DNA from: Holothuria scabra
Taxonomy: Eukaryota; Echinodermata; Holothuroidea; Aspidochirotida; Holothuriidae
Direction: 5' to 3'
Assembly (NCBI GenBank): GCA_037179385.1
Contig: CM074195.1
Coordinates: 31,824,222-31,888,221 of the forward strand
DNA length: 64,000 bases
Of this stretch, positions 19,321 through 31,032 are shown piece by piece (within the stretch, counting starts at the first letter, position 1; the number at the start of each line of letters is the position of its first letter). The position numbers were made by a program, and so were the translations under genes. The notes under the pieces are model-generated. The model worked only from the letters and a program-made list of their open reading frames with translations, was not told the origin of the DNA and made no database searches.

Positions 19321-20463
19321 ATGAAATATTTTCGCTCTCACCTATAACCCCTTTTGCAGTCCTCTCGCGGGCTTTAGTATAGCCGGTAAGAACTGTATCA
19401 AGGCAACATGATTGCAATGATATTCGGCTCTTATTGCAAAACTGAAATCAAGTTTTAGAGCTTACCAGATTGTGTCGGAAACATGACATTTGCACTTGCA
19501 AGAGGCATATCGATGTTGAAGAAGTGAAAGTATTTAGTCAGTATACGTATCGTTTGGATAACAGTGTGTGTACAAAGAAAACTGCTCAAAATGACAATTG
19601 TTTACCAAGATACAGTGGAGAGCCGCTCCGTTGCTTGGCATTACGAAAAATCGCAGATTGACTTGTGCGTTTTCACGCGAAGTACTACATGTGTACATAA
19701 CCAATTTACGCGAGCGTGAGAGTAGGCCTATCCTTTGAATGAAAAAGGATGAAATGATTTAGTTTGTGTCTTGGGAAATTTAATCCCTGCTTGTTCACAA
19801 TAATACTTGAACACGACAGCATGATGCGTTTTTCAATTTCTTTGGTCACACTGAGAAGTCAAGATGCACTTAAATACCTGAAAGAAACACTGACTGTGTA
19901 AGGAAACGTGCACTATGTAACAACCCAATCCATTCGATCTGAGAACATGTGACGTAACAATGCATTAAACCACTATATAAAACGTGCGTCCTTGTAGAGG
20001 TAACTCGCCTATCCCACAGTCACAGTAAAACTTCCAAATATGATGTCATAATGCAAATATATTATAAACGTAGATTCCAAACTCGTATCTCCACACTGTT
20101 ACAGGCGCTGACTCTTCACGGGGCAAAGATATTATAAACGTAGATACCAAACTCCTATCCCTACACTGTTAGACGCGCTGACTCCTCATGGAGGCTCAAT
20201 CGGAGGGGCGGAAGTGCTGATTGGACATGCGCACAACCTCTATTCGGTAATCTGGGCGCAAAACTACCGATGCCTAACAGAAAATTCCATTGTGACGGGA
20301 TGTCAGCGTTCTTGCATTTTTAAGGCGGATGACATACGCGCACAATACAAATTTCTTTGTGTGTAGTTAGGGGTAATTGAAGGTCACTTTTGTGTGCTAG
20401 GAAAAAAGAACGCAGTAATTGATTTGTCTTTGTCAGCGCATAAGAATGCAAACGCCTGTAAAG

Positions 20464-20605
20464 ATAGTTTTCACGTGACGTCATAGACGCTTTCCACGTG
20501 GAGTTTTCCAGCCATGTTTGAGGGCAACCGCTGTACGTATAAACAGGCTTGATCTTAAACATGGCGGTTGCTAAAGCATATTTGTGACGTCAGTGAGAAC
20601 TATCT
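20464..20605. repeat. MITE with TGACGTCA in both ends
   Basis: Starts GATAGTTTTCACGTGACGTC and ends GTGACGTCAGTGAGAACTATC, an imperfect inverted repeat of about 20 bp. The inner inverted motif is CATGTTTGAGGGCAACCGC / GGCGGTTGC. No coding capacity. Confidence 0.65.
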
Positions 20606-20834
20606 ATAGAGGCTTTTCACATGACGTCATAATACTCTCCGGCGGCCATGTTGGAGTACATGTAACTACGTAGTAAACCATACGGGACGCGCTTGCTCGC
20701 TGAATTTAAACACACAGTGCACATCACAGTGCACACTGTGCAGTGCGTTCGGCACAAGGCCACATGTATTTGACATGAATGTCCTCCAACGTACATGGCG
20801 GTTTTGTGACGCAATTGCAAAGCCTCTATAGATG
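20603..20834. repeat. MITE with CTATAGAGGCTTT ends
   Basis: Starts TCTATAGAGGCTTTTCACAT, then GACGTCA, and ends TTGTGACGCAATTGCAAAGC, then CTCTATAGA. It includes GGCGGCCATGTTGGA near one end and ACATGGCGG near the other. It is adjacent to and related in motif content to the preceding MITE. Open frames over it are chance. Confidence 0.6.
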
Positions 20835-21166
20835 TGCGCTTGTAAAAATAACATAGAAACTGACCACTCAGAAATCCGTGAACTTCATCTACCTGTCGTT
20901 GTGCGTTCATGTTGAAATGTCCTTAAGTTGAAAGCCCCGCAAAAGCAATGAACTGTTCCATGCATGCGATGTACTGAAAAATCGCGTTTGTAAGATTTGA
21001 GATGTTTTAAATCACACTAAGCTTTTATAATACTGTCTCAATTTAGTAGTTGGCTTCCAAAGTGGCTGATCGGTGATTTGCACTTCCGCCCTCCGTTTCG
21101 GTCTCCGTGAGGAGTCACCGCGCCATTTAAAGTTTGCTATCAATGCTTTTAATATCTTTGTCACAA

Positions 21167-21270
21167 TGCAAAGTATTATAAACGTAGGATACCAAACTCC
21201 TTTTCCTTCACTCTTAGAAGCGCTGACTCCTAACGGAGGCCCAAACGGAGGGCGGAAGTGTTGATTTGAC
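21167..21270. repeat. Fragment of CAAAGATATTATAAAC element
   Basis: Begins CAAAGTATTATAAACGTAGG after the TCACAATG flank and runs through AAGCGCTGACTCCTAACGGA to GGCGGAAGTGTTGATTTGAC, then breaks off. Confidence 0.6.
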
Positions 21271-22440
21271 ACTAAGAGTATTTATTGCATAGAGTCCAAG
21301 GTCAAAATGGCGAAACGTCCGACCATGGAGGCCAAAGAAGGTACGAATTTGCAGTGTCTCGACCAACCAGTCGTTTCTTCCGTGTGTGCATTTTCTCTCA
21401 CAGTTTGCTACTTTTGGGGGCTTGCCTGCGTATGCGGTGCACAGAATTAGCCTCGAAGACGCCGTAACGCGTTTAGAAAACCTAACTTGGAATGAAACGC
21501 GTGCTGTTTAAATACAAGTACTTTTATTGCGCGCACTAACGAAATCAGGTTATGTGCAGCGCATAGACGCGCTGCCACAACCAGATAATGATTGGATAAC
21601 GTTTGTGTGTGCACTCATGCGCGTCCTTAACAAAACAAAGATACGCGCGTTTATGACAGTCTGAGCACGCGCTCAAGAGCGCGTTCTTTTTGTCATAGGC
21701 TAGCTTACACACAAGTTAGGTGCAGTTGTCGTTTTCTCGTCTAAATATTAATATGTGATGCGTGTATTTTGATCCTGTAAGTAGCTGTGTAGGTATTTAT
21801 AGTCAGTGTGGAATACTGTACACTTGGCGTTTTATATATTTAGCCTAGGATTTGTAGTTCGAGGACTCACACGCGAAGGTAAGTGTTATTATCTATTCCA
21901 GTCTATATTATCTAAGGTAGACTAATGAAGACTCCATTCGTAATCGACACCCAGGGTTTCGTAGTGAATTCTGTTGCTAAGGTAACGTTTTGTTAACTTG
22001 CTCTCCATTCACGCTATGCGTTGTAACAAGTCAGACGAAGACAGTGGTTAACAGTGTCTATGCCTTTATATGCGAGGCGGCTCAGTAGGCAACTTGATAC
22101 CTTTTACCTTCGCTTTACGACTCTGAAAGTTGAAAATAAATCTCAAATATTGGCGACATGCTACTAATTTGTGACGCCAAATTTTGCATAGTTGAACTCA
22201 ATGTAAAATGATGTTCATACAGCAACAAAAGTATTGTTGTTCCTTTACTCTTCGAGAATTGTGAGGGAAAATACATCTCTTCTGAGGTTTGGAAAATCGT
22301 CAAAATGTTGTCGCCACAGTGCAACGACTGACCGTCGGAGACTAGACCATTTTGTACCTTGCTCTTGCTTTCAAACTGGCCGAAATTTTGTACAGGGCAT
22401 GTATTAGACCTTGACCTCTAGTTAATAAATACTCTTAGAT
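21271..22440. other. Apparently unique sequence between element clusters
   Basis: Contains alternating GCGC-rich patches (21,550-21,690) with the hairpin word GCGCTCAAGAGCGC near 21,673 and frequent ACGCGT and ACGCGC. No coding region supported on either strand. Confidence 0.4.
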
Positions 22441-23289
22441 TTGACACTCGCACGTCTCTATTCGGTGATTTGCGCGCACAACTATGCATGCGTAAAAGAA
22501 AATTCCATTGTGACGAGTTGTCAGCGTGCATTAATTTTCAAGTCGAGTTCTATAGGCGCTAATACATTTCTCCGTGTATAGACGAATCCGATTAGCGCGT
22601 GTTTTTACTGACGGTAGGCCGCCATTAGTGGGTCCATCAGCCTAAAACCGTCTTTATTTATTGTTTTCATGAATTTCAAACCCTCATATTTAGTGAATCT
22701 GGAGAATTTAAGAAACTAATTAGTGTACAACCATCCATGATAGAGGTAAGCAAGGAAATAGAAAGATTTAAAGGTGATGGACCCCAGTTATGGCCGACTG
22801 AAATCAGACCATCACTTGCTGTCCGGATTCATGTATAGTCTGGAGTATAATTGATGCGTACAGGCCTACTTCTGCGAGCTTGGAAAACGAACGCACAAGT
22901 TGATTTTACGTTGTAAGCGCGTATAGAATTCAGACGCGTGTAGAGATGTGCTTTAGTGATGGTACTATAGAAACTGACCCACCAGGAAGTCCATGAACTT
23001 AAAACCAGTCGTGTGTGTTCATGTTCAATTGTTCTTACGTGTAATGCATCGAAGAAGCAAAAAACGTTTCAATGTGAGTGGAATTTATTGAGGAACGGTG
23101 TTTGCGAGATTTGCAATGTTTTCACATCACACGTATTTTTACTATACTGCCGGATCAATATCAATTTACCTGTTAGCTGTCAAAACGACTAATCAGTGAT
23201 CAGCACTTCCGCCCCTCCGTATCGGCCTCCATGTGGAGTCACCGTGCCATATTAAGTTTGGTATCTAGGCTATGCTTGTTATATCTTTG
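22441..23289. mobile_element. CAAAGATATTATAAAC-family element missing its left end
   Basis: Carries the interior (ATTTGACACTCGCACGTCTC, GAAAATTCCATTGTGACGAG) and the complete right end (GGCCTCCATGTGGAGTCACC ... GTTATATCTTTG) but not the left terminus. It is interrupted by the GAATCCG MITE at 22,577-22,838. Confidence 0.65.
22577..22838. repeat. Inverted-repeat element, GAATCCG family, copy 2
   Basis: Starts TATAGACGAATCCGATTAGC and ends CTGTCCGGATTCATGTATAG. Opposite orientation to 1,936-2,198. It sits inside a palindromic element, which it splits at CTCCGTGTA / TCTGGAGTATAATTG. Confidence 0.75.
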
Positions 23290-23300
23290 TCACAATAATG

Positions 23301-24650
23301 CAAAGATATTGTAAACGTAAATACCAAACTCCTATCTTTACACTGTTACACGCACTGACTCCTGACGGAGGCCCAAGCGGAGGGCGGAAGTGTTCATTTG
23401 ACACAAAGATATTATAAACATAGATACCAAACTTAAAATGGCGCGGTGACTCCTCACGGAGGCCGAATCGGAGGGGCGGAAGTGCTGATCACTGATCAGT
23501 CGTTTTGAAAGCTAACAGTAAATTGACATGTTCCGGTGGTATGAATACGAGTGATTTTAAAACATTGCAACTCCTGCAAACACAGTTCTTCAATAAATTA
23601 CACTTACATGAAACAGTTTAAAGCTTCTTCGTCGGCTTTCTACCTAAGAACATTTGAACATTAACGCACAACGACTGGTCTGAAGTTCATTGGCTTACTG
23701 ATTGGTCAGTTTCTATGGTATCTTTACAAGCGCACATCTATGCACGCGTTTACATTCTAACGCGCTTACAACGAAAAACCAACCACTGCGTTCATTTTCC
23801 CAGCACGCAGAAGTGCGGGTCTCTTTTACTCCGAACTATAAACAGAGAAAAGTAGTTTGCGCGTATATAACTCGTTTTGAAAATGCACGCATGCTGACAT
23901 CTCGTCACAATGGAATTTCTGTCATGTATCCATAGTTATGCACGCAGATCACCGAATAGAACTGTGCGCATTTCAAATGAACACTTCCGCCCCTCCGATC
24001 GAGCCTCCGTGAGGAGTCAGCACGTCTCACAGTGTAGGGATAGGAGTTTGGTATCTACGTTTATAATATCTTTGATTTGACGTGCGCACAGTCCTATTCG
24101 GTGATCTGCGCCCACAACTATGCCTGCGTAATAGAAAATTCCATTGTGACGAGATGTCATCGTGCGTGCATTTTCTAAGTGAGTTCTGTATGCGCACAAA
24201 GTATTTCTCCGTGTGAAGTCCGGAATAATTGACGCGTACTTCCGCGTGCTTGGAAAAAGAGCGCAGTTGTTGATTTTGCGTTGTTAGCGCGTAAGAAAAT
24301 AAACGCGTGCATAGATGAACGCTTGTGAAGATACCAAAGAAACTAACCAATCAGTATGTCAATGAACTTCAAACCAGTCGTTGTACGTTAATGTTCATAT
24401 GTTGTTACGTAGAAAGCCTCGAAGAGGCCTAAAACTGTTTCATATAAGTGGAATTTATTGAAGAACGGTGTTTGCAAGAATTGCAATGTTTTAAAGTCAC
24501 ATGTATATATACTACCGGAAGATATCAATTAACTGTTAGCTTTCAAAACGACTGATCAATGATCAGCACTTTCACCCCTAGTCCGATTCGGCCCTCGTGA
24601 AGAGTCATCGCGCCATTTTAAGTTTGGTATCTATGATTGTAATATCTTTG
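23301..24650. mobile_element. Palindromic element, outer copy (right cluster)
   Basis: Begins CAAAGATATTGTAAACGTAA and ends CTATGATTGTAATATCTTTG. The right flank is TCACAATG (24,651-24,658); the left flank is TCACAATAATG, a close variant. Split by the inner copy at 23,404-24,074. Confidence 0.75.
23404..24074. mobile_element. Palindromic element, inner copy (right cluster)
   Basis: 671 bp with ends CAAAGATATTATAAACATAG and CTACGTTTATAATATCTTTG. Direct repeats ATTTGACA (23,396-23,403) and ATTTGACG (24,075-24,082) differ only in the last base. Closely similar to 6,493-7,166 over its whole length. Non-coding. Confidence 0.82.
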
Positions 24651-24658
24651 TCACAATG

Positions 24659-26250
24659 TCAAAAGTACGTCCTCCTTTTGAAGAGGGCCATTCCTTAAAT
24701 AAATGTAACAATGGTTCTGGTGTCCCATTAACATTTTAATATTATCTTTCAACAGATTTTTTATGAAGATTTGCATAATCTCCGCATTACAACTTCAGAT
24801 ACATCTTTCTGTTAGTACCTTTCAAACAACATAAAACAGTTTTGCTTTTTGCATTTCAATTTTAGTTACAATGTACTGTCATGTTTCACATGTAAACGGG
24901 ACACCAAAGTTCGGACATGAAAAAATCAACTGGCACTCTGCTTTTTTGTTTTGAAATGTATGGAAAGCTTTAACCTGCTTGCTTTAATGTTCTGCATTAT
25001 TTCAATATTTTTATTTTTGTAATGTAATTAGACTTAAATTTCAGTATATTTCCTGAAAAGTGACATTGTCAACAGCTGATTTAACTGACGTCAGAGGCCC
25101 CAACCTTTTGACAAGGACGACCTAGCGTTCAACGCTTACAGTGTACTACTTACAACCCACGTTACTAAAACATTATTGATTTTTGACAGGCTTTCACTCG
25201 ACGTCACAATTGGTAGGAACGCCCACTGATGGACAGAAATCAACAGTGCCTTAGTTAAAAAGACACACAGCCGTCAGCGAGATGCTACTGGATACTAGCG
25301 TACTACAGTAGTTTTAGTCCCTCAAAAGGGGCGGAGCTTGTGACGCCATTGAAATCCCTCCTTCCAGAGATAGCTGATTCGTGCACCGGTGAGATACGTA
25401 CCTGTGCAATTTCCTAAGTCGTGCACACAGTGTTTTCAGTGGCGCACGTAGGGTATACATTGGGCAATACCCTCCGCCACAAGAGTGCCATTTTTTTCTC
25501 AGGTCCTACAAATACATAAAAAATTCTTCCAAAGGTAGTATATGTGGCACCAGATTGCATGAAAGAACACCTTATTTCTCAAAAATTTTCAAATGGGAGG
25601 GATTGTCTCCCATAACCCGCTCACTCATGTCAATGTTTTTCTTTTTAGTTCCTTATAATACGAAAAAATTTTAACTCTTCAAATTTTACTTTAAGGTAGC
25701 ATACATATCACCAGATAGCATGTAAGGACACCAATTTTTCAAAAGTCTTCCAAAGGGGAGTGGGCCCCCTCCCCTTAGACCCATCCACCAGGGCAGCGGT
25801 CTTTCAGCATACTGCATTCCCTACCCCACTCCCACCCCCCACCCCCTTTCAGAGAAATCCTGCATACGTCACCGAGTGTGTATCATTGTTTGCCATGCAA
25901 AATGACCTCGTTATGTCAATGTACAAGGCTCACATGATGTTCAGTGTAGGTGGGCAGTAGCACAGGGGTTTTGCACTTACGTCACTGCGTTTCACATCTC
26001 TCTGTTTTTTCATCCAGGCGTCCATTTTACAATTGTTACTAAGGTGCTGTTGTGAGCGCGTTTCGGTAACGCAACGACTGCCTTTGATCATTTTTATCCA
26101 GTGAAACGCGCCGAAGTCAGTTGCATAATCTCTATCGACGTATCAACATTAAACAATGACGTCATGTTTGGACGATTACAATGCAGCGAACTGGCGAAAG
26201 TTAAGCCAAAAGTTGAAGTTTTAGATATGTAAAAGGGCAACAATTCTACA
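24659..26250. other. Intergenic, no recognisable gene
   Basis: AT-rich. Near 25,438 there is CAGTGGCGCACGTAGGG, a form typical of one end of hAT-type elements, followed by weak internal repetition (CACCAGAT-GCATG-AAG-ACACC at 25,550 and 25,710). A C-rich stretch occurs at 25,820-25,850. No exon recognised. Confidence 0.4.
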
Positions 26251-26309
26251 CAATTTGGTGAAATTCCCACTCAAAATTGGGCATTCATTTCTCAAGATAT
26301 CAGTGAAAG

Positions 26310-26583
26310 TTAGATTTGCTGGGATTTTACGGCCCGTACAGTTTCCAACTAATTGGTTCAAGTCGAGCCGGCCTCGATCTTTTTTCGGTTGCGGCTCACT
26401 GGTTTGTTTTACCTTCTCCATTGCTTATGGTCAATATAAGCACAATACCATTGCTTATGGTGAATACCAAGCACAATATGGCAGTAGGTCCCATTTTTAA
26501 AGTCTTTGGTATGACCCGGCCAGGACTAGTACTCCCGACCTCCCGACTGCAAGTTGGGTGCTCTAACCACTTGACCATGCAGT
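26310..26583 (-). repeat. tRNA-derived SINE, copy 1
   Basis: Minus strand. The tRNA-like head is at the right with an A-box-like TGGTCAAGTGG (26,567-26,577) and a degenerate B box. The body runs to the common 3' end (GAAACTG-GCTGTAAAA-TCCATCT). The family is shared with seven other places to the right. Internal expansion near 26,430-26,470 repeats CCATTGCTTATGGT. Confidence 0.75.
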
Positions 26584-26849
26584 GGGTCGAGAAATCAGGG
26601 AATTAAATTGCCATATATTTGTGTTTCAAAGTGAGTTTGTAAGTAGGTCAGCACTTCCTCATCTGACAAGGGATGTTTTGTCTCTTTTTTAAAGCTTGTA
26701 GTTAATCAGTTAATAGTGATAGGACTTCCCGTAGGGAATGCAAGGTTTTTTTAAGTTCCACGCTACTTAAGCAATCCTATTCTGGTAACAAGGGTTTTTT
26801 GAGGAGAAAATTGGTTGTTACGTTTAAAGAAAAACAAAATACTGCCCAT

Positions 26850-27440
26850 TACAATTTTCCAGGTAACACAAAACGTATTCAAAACATTTTGTTTCCGTTT
26901 GACAAATGTTTTCTTGAAAAGTTTCAAAAAATACATTTTAAAAACGTTTTGAAACATTTTTGCAAACACATTTTTTAAGCACTTCAGAAACATCGTTTAT
27001 ATGTTTCAAAAATGTTTTTTACTAAAACAGTCTACAAGATATTATACCACAAATTTTTGACACGTATTCCAATTGTTCCAAAAAGGTTTTGGAAAAAACA
27101 TTTTATAAGTTATGTTTTCAAAACATTTTTAAAATATTTTCTTTTGCTTTAAAACAAAAAGTTTTTATTGTGTTTCTACAAACATACTTTAAGACGTTAT
27201 TTGAACGTTGCATTTATGTTCCAAAAATGTTTTCATATTAATTTTCAGCAGAAATAAGACACGTTTTCGAAAAGTTTCCTAAGTGTCTCAAAACGCTTGT
27301 GTGTAAAACATTTTCAAGATTGATATTTTGAAAAAATTTTAAAATATTGTTTCTTTCTTTTTAAAATAATTTTTACAAGGTTTCTGCAAACCTAAAGTAA
27401 AACGTTATTATAAAAGTTTCATTTCCCACAATGTATTAAA
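26850..27440. repeat. AAAACATTTT / AAAACGTTTT degenerate tandem repeat
   Basis: About nine irregular units of 60-70 bp built from GTTTTGAAACATTTT, CATTTTTAAAACGTTT and GTTTCTGCAAAC. A weaker continuation is at 27,770-27,870. The open frame 26,763-26,993 on the minus strand (Phe/Lys/Val-rich) is made by this repeat. Confidence 0.65.
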
Positions 27441-27653
27441 TTATTTAGCAGTAATTTTAATAGATAGCCAACTTTTATGTTGTATCTTTCACTTGTTTTA
27501 CATTAAAATCTGTCGGTTTTCCTATGTTATTATTTATTTTCTTTTAATGTCATATTTCTTTTAATGTTATATTGTGTTCATTTCTGTAGTCCTGTACTCG
27601 TTGTCATTTAATCTTTTTAATTGTTGATTACTTTACATCTGCTTGTTCTTACC

Positions 27654-27693
27654 AGGGAGTTGTCAGGGACAACTCCCTGACAACTCCCTGTTC
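27654..27693. repeat. Compound hairpin CAGGGAGTTGTC
   Basis: CAGGGAGTTGTCAGGGACAA, then CTCCCTGACAACTCCCTG. The first arm can pair with either of two following arms, giving alternative stem-loops. The core word AGGGAGTTGTCAG recurs at 28,829. Confidence 0.6.
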
Positions 27694-28520
27694 TTACTTC
27701 TTCCCTTGCGAGTGTACAATTACCCTTCGTGGGATACAATTAAATTTTACTTGAACTTGATTTCAATATTTCAAAAACGTATTTGTAAAACACTTTAGAA
27801 GAGATAGTACACTTAATTTTCAAAACGATTTCTGATTTTCAGAATAGTTTTGTTCAAAACAGTAATGGTCCCGTGTAACGGAACATATTAAAATTCTCTT
27901 AGCTACTCAGATCGTTTATTGTTTGATAAGCAATTTCCCAACGGAGGCGAAAGGTGTACACCAACTGTAAAAGCATGGCCATACACTTATACAATTTTAT
28001 CCCTGCACAAGAGGTCCAGTGTTCCCAGATGGCGAGGGAGGGTTCATCATGCAGATAACGCCACCACTGCCGCTAGCTCTAAAATGAGTATCTATGGTAT
28101 TGAAGGGCGTAAGTCAGGTTTACTTTGATGTAATTTCGGCCTATTTTTCTGCTAACATTATAATTTGACTTTTAACCCTAATTTGCATACAAATATGTAT
28201 TTTAATTAAATATTTCCCGGTATTTGTCAGTAGACATCCGTTTACAGAATATAAGGACCCAAATATCTCATCAGCAATGACTGGGCCGTAAAAATATGGA
28301 GAAAACAAGATTTCGATATCTGACTTACAGAAGGCGCCGTTAGAACTTCAAACGTAAAAATGGTGCAGAAAAGCGCGAATATGGCCTGTTTATCCTCAAT
28401 TTTCGGAATCAGCGACCAAAAATTGACCAAAATCAACTCGGTCTCATAGATTTCACTTCCGAGTGACGATACCCTTCTCCCCCCCCCCCCCCATCCCCGC
28501 CCACCCATTCTCCGCGTGGT
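27694..28520. other. Intergenic, no recognisable gene
   Basis: AT-rich with a poly(C) run of about 15 near 28,479. Nothing coding recognised. Confidence 0.4.
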
Positions 28521-28522
28521 AT

Positions 28523-28892
28523 CTTTACATGGACAGAGCATACTGCACTGTAGATTGTCGTTATCGTATGTGTGAGTATAGGCGTAGGATGATGGTTGTC
28601 TGCTATGGTTTTGTGTGTGGAAGTTTGGACGTGCTGAAGTAGTTCAAATCAACAGGTTTGGCAAGAATATTGACATATTTTCGAATTCCCCATTCAAGTT
28701 CAACTTTTGTTCAAAATATTACACAGTCGTCGTCAAATCATACAAATTATAGCTTCACGTCGGCCGTCTTGGTGAGCCCTTGTTTGACCCAGACGGTGGC
28801 GACAGTCCACGCATAGGACGTACGCGCAGGGAGTTGTCAGTTACCCTAACAAATCTCTGGTACGCGTTACATGCTCTCTCAATGTGTAAAGG
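28523..28892. repeat. ACATGGACAGAGCATACTGC element, copy 1
   Basis: Begins CTTTACATGGACAGAGCATA and ends ATGCTCTCTCAATGTGTAAA. It matches 39,517-39,909 through AGATTGTCG-TATC, GGTTGTCTGCTATGGTTTTG and AATCATACAAATTATAGCTT. It lacks the ~60-bp AATAATGCAAGATAAGGGC piece of copy 2. Confidence 0.75.
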
Positions 28893-29765
28893 AAGTCCGT
28901 GCAGACATCGCATATCCATGCATGTTTTACCAGAATGCTCAGAATAAGTATCCCTCTGACATATGAAAACTACTTGATGAGACCTAAACACTCCTTGAAA
29001 TCTATAAATCTACATTTACAAAATTTACATATATTTCTATGCAAGGAAAGAAAAGACAAATGAATTACCAAACAAAGCTGTTCTTGTTTTGTATTGTTGT
29101 GCATCTCTTGAATTGCAACTGCAAATTTAAGAGTTTACCATAGACAGGTCTTTGTTTAAACACAGAAGAAACAAAAAATTGATAAAAATAAAGATGTGAG
29201 ATAGACAGGCAAAAAAATTCCTGCAGAAAAGAACCTGAGTCATCAAAACTCAGAGATAATTCCATTCAATGTCTTGATATACTACAAAATTTCTTAACAG
29301 TACAACAAGTATGTAGTTTATACCTTCAGGGTTATAATAAAAACATAATTACTTAAAACAAAAATAGCAATCGTAAGACTCCAAGCAAACATGGATTCAG
29401 ATATATTGTAAATGAAGATCGAAGGACGGACACACACAAGACAGACTAATTGGCAGACAACTTTCTTTGATAAATATTCTTAAAGTTTGGACAGGAAAGT
29501 TATTTGCCATGCATAGTGTAACTGGAATTTCACTGAGAGTGGGGCTTATGAACAAATCTTCACATTTGCATCTGTAAGCATTTGCAAACTCACCTCCGAG
29601 TTTACACCTTTCCACTCCTACTCCCCTCCCACTCCCCTCCCCCTCCCCGTCCCCGCTCCCACCTCAAAACCTCACTGCATATTGGATGGAAGTTTGAAGT
29701 AACGGTATCTTGCAGGGTTAAAAGTCTCTCTGTGTTTTGCGCAAATGACATTCATAATACATGTA
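28893..29765. other. Intergenic, no recognisable gene
   Basis: AT-rich with a CCCCTCCC-rich tract at 29,620-29,660. Nothing coding recognised. Confidence 0.4.
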
Positions 29766-29771
29766 TATGGT

Positions 29772-29905
29772 TTGGTGCTCAGCAAAAGCAAAGGAGTAGG
29801 GAAAACAAGCCAATGAGTCACAACATGGAAAAAAGAGGCCGTGGCTGGCTGGACTTGAACCAATTGGTTACAAACTGAGCTGTAAAACTCTATCCAAGCT
29901 TACTG
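29772..29905 (+). repeat. tRNA-derived SINE, copy 2 (5'-truncated)
   Basis: Body and 3' end only: GGTGCTCAGCAAAAGCAAAG, ACAAGCCAATGAGTCACAAC, GACTTGAACCAATTGGTTAC, AGCTGTAAAACTC. The tRNA-like head is missing. Confidence 0.7.
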
Positions 29906-31000
29906 ACTAGACTCAAATAAACTCAACAAAAAAGACAAGCCTGGTGGCAGGTTGCATATGTAACCAAAGTTTGTTTATTCAAAACTGCTGAATTTGACTC
30001 CCCGCAAGGGCTTGTCTGACAACCAGGCAATGTGGAAGGGATTTTTTTCTTTGAGGGTTTTTTGAAGGGGGCACAATATATGAAATTTGTCTTTTGGGCA
30101 TATACCTGTCTTTATCACTCAGTAGTATATGCAATGGCAGAGCTAGGGATTTTGGTCAGACCTCTGTAGGGGTGGGTTGAATCAGGCTGCTAAAACCCCA
30201 CAAAGGGCAATTTCATGATCCGTTTGGGGTTGACTCTTCACCATATTGACACACCACCCCCGAGTATATCTAAAATTTGGAGGTTCAGGAAAAATTTGAA
30301 GGTTAACTCCTGTTCCCCACTCCTCCCCCTCCCTCACCAACAACTATGTTCCTGTCAAGTTCACCTATTCAATAACTTGTTACCACAGCATTACTCAAAA
30401 CATTTAGCCATGACCTTCCCTTTGAAACGCAGCTCAAAAATCCACAACATTGGATGATCTACTGCTCTTCCACTTCTACTATTCAAAAACTGCTGCTATT
30501 AATCATTTTTTCTGTGATGTTTGCTATATTTCAATAACTTTTTTCTAATGGTGAAGGCCCAAATGTGGAAAAAGTACTTGAACTTCTACTTTTGTCTTTT
30601 CTTCAATGAAGGAACGGAATATGACATATGATAACAGAGCTGTTGTTGTTATAAATGAAAATATCATGCACTGCGACAACATTGAATGTTACAAACATTT
30701 GAAATTCAACATAAAATATTGGTGAACAACTACCCTTAGGATACAATATTGTGAATGCCTCACTTTAAGAGCCTTTATTTCTTAAAAATAAAGTTAACAG
30801 GTAACTCCATTCCTGTCTACCTATAACTCACTACTTATGTGAGCTGGGGGTTGTAGAATATGCCCACAGCATTCCCCGTCTGTCATAAGAGGCAACTAAA
30901 CGGGAGGACTTGAACAGTGCAGTATTCGACCAGTATGACACTAAATAACATATGTGTGTTGGTGTGTCATTAAATCTTATCTAACTAATTATACATGCAG
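29906..31000. other. Intergenic, no recognisable gene
   Basis: AT-rich with C-rich patches (30,240-30,345). No exon recognised. Confidence 0.4.
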
Positions 31001-31032
31001 CTTCACAGATTTGTTCACTCCAGAAACAGTAT

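Larger units (their letters stand above)
15485..20050. repeat. Duplicated block, right copy
   Basis: Colinear with 3,000-6,131 but with extra sequence: a fold-back MITE at 15,945-16,050, a second copy of the protease-like exon, and about 350 bp of unmatched sequence near 18,960-19,310. It ends at another CAAAGATATTATAAAC element, as does the left copy. Confidence 0.65.
20045..21166. mobile_element. Rearranged CAAAGATATTATAAAC elements with nested MITEs
   Basis: A short element end at 20,050-20,120 is followed by a fuller copy starting CAAAGATATTATAAACGTAG at 20,125, with GACGCGCTGACTCCTCATGG and GAAAATTCCATTGTGACG. The opposite end (GTCTCCGTGAGGAGTCACCG ... AATATCTTTG) is at 21,100-21,165, followed by TCACAATG. 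Two CACGTGACGTCA-type MITEs (20,464-20,832) interrupt it. Confidence 0.65.

Noticed and set aside
26763..26993. Minus-strand 76-codon frame rich in Phe, Lys and Val
   Set aside because: It is a by-product of the AAAACATTTT repeat.
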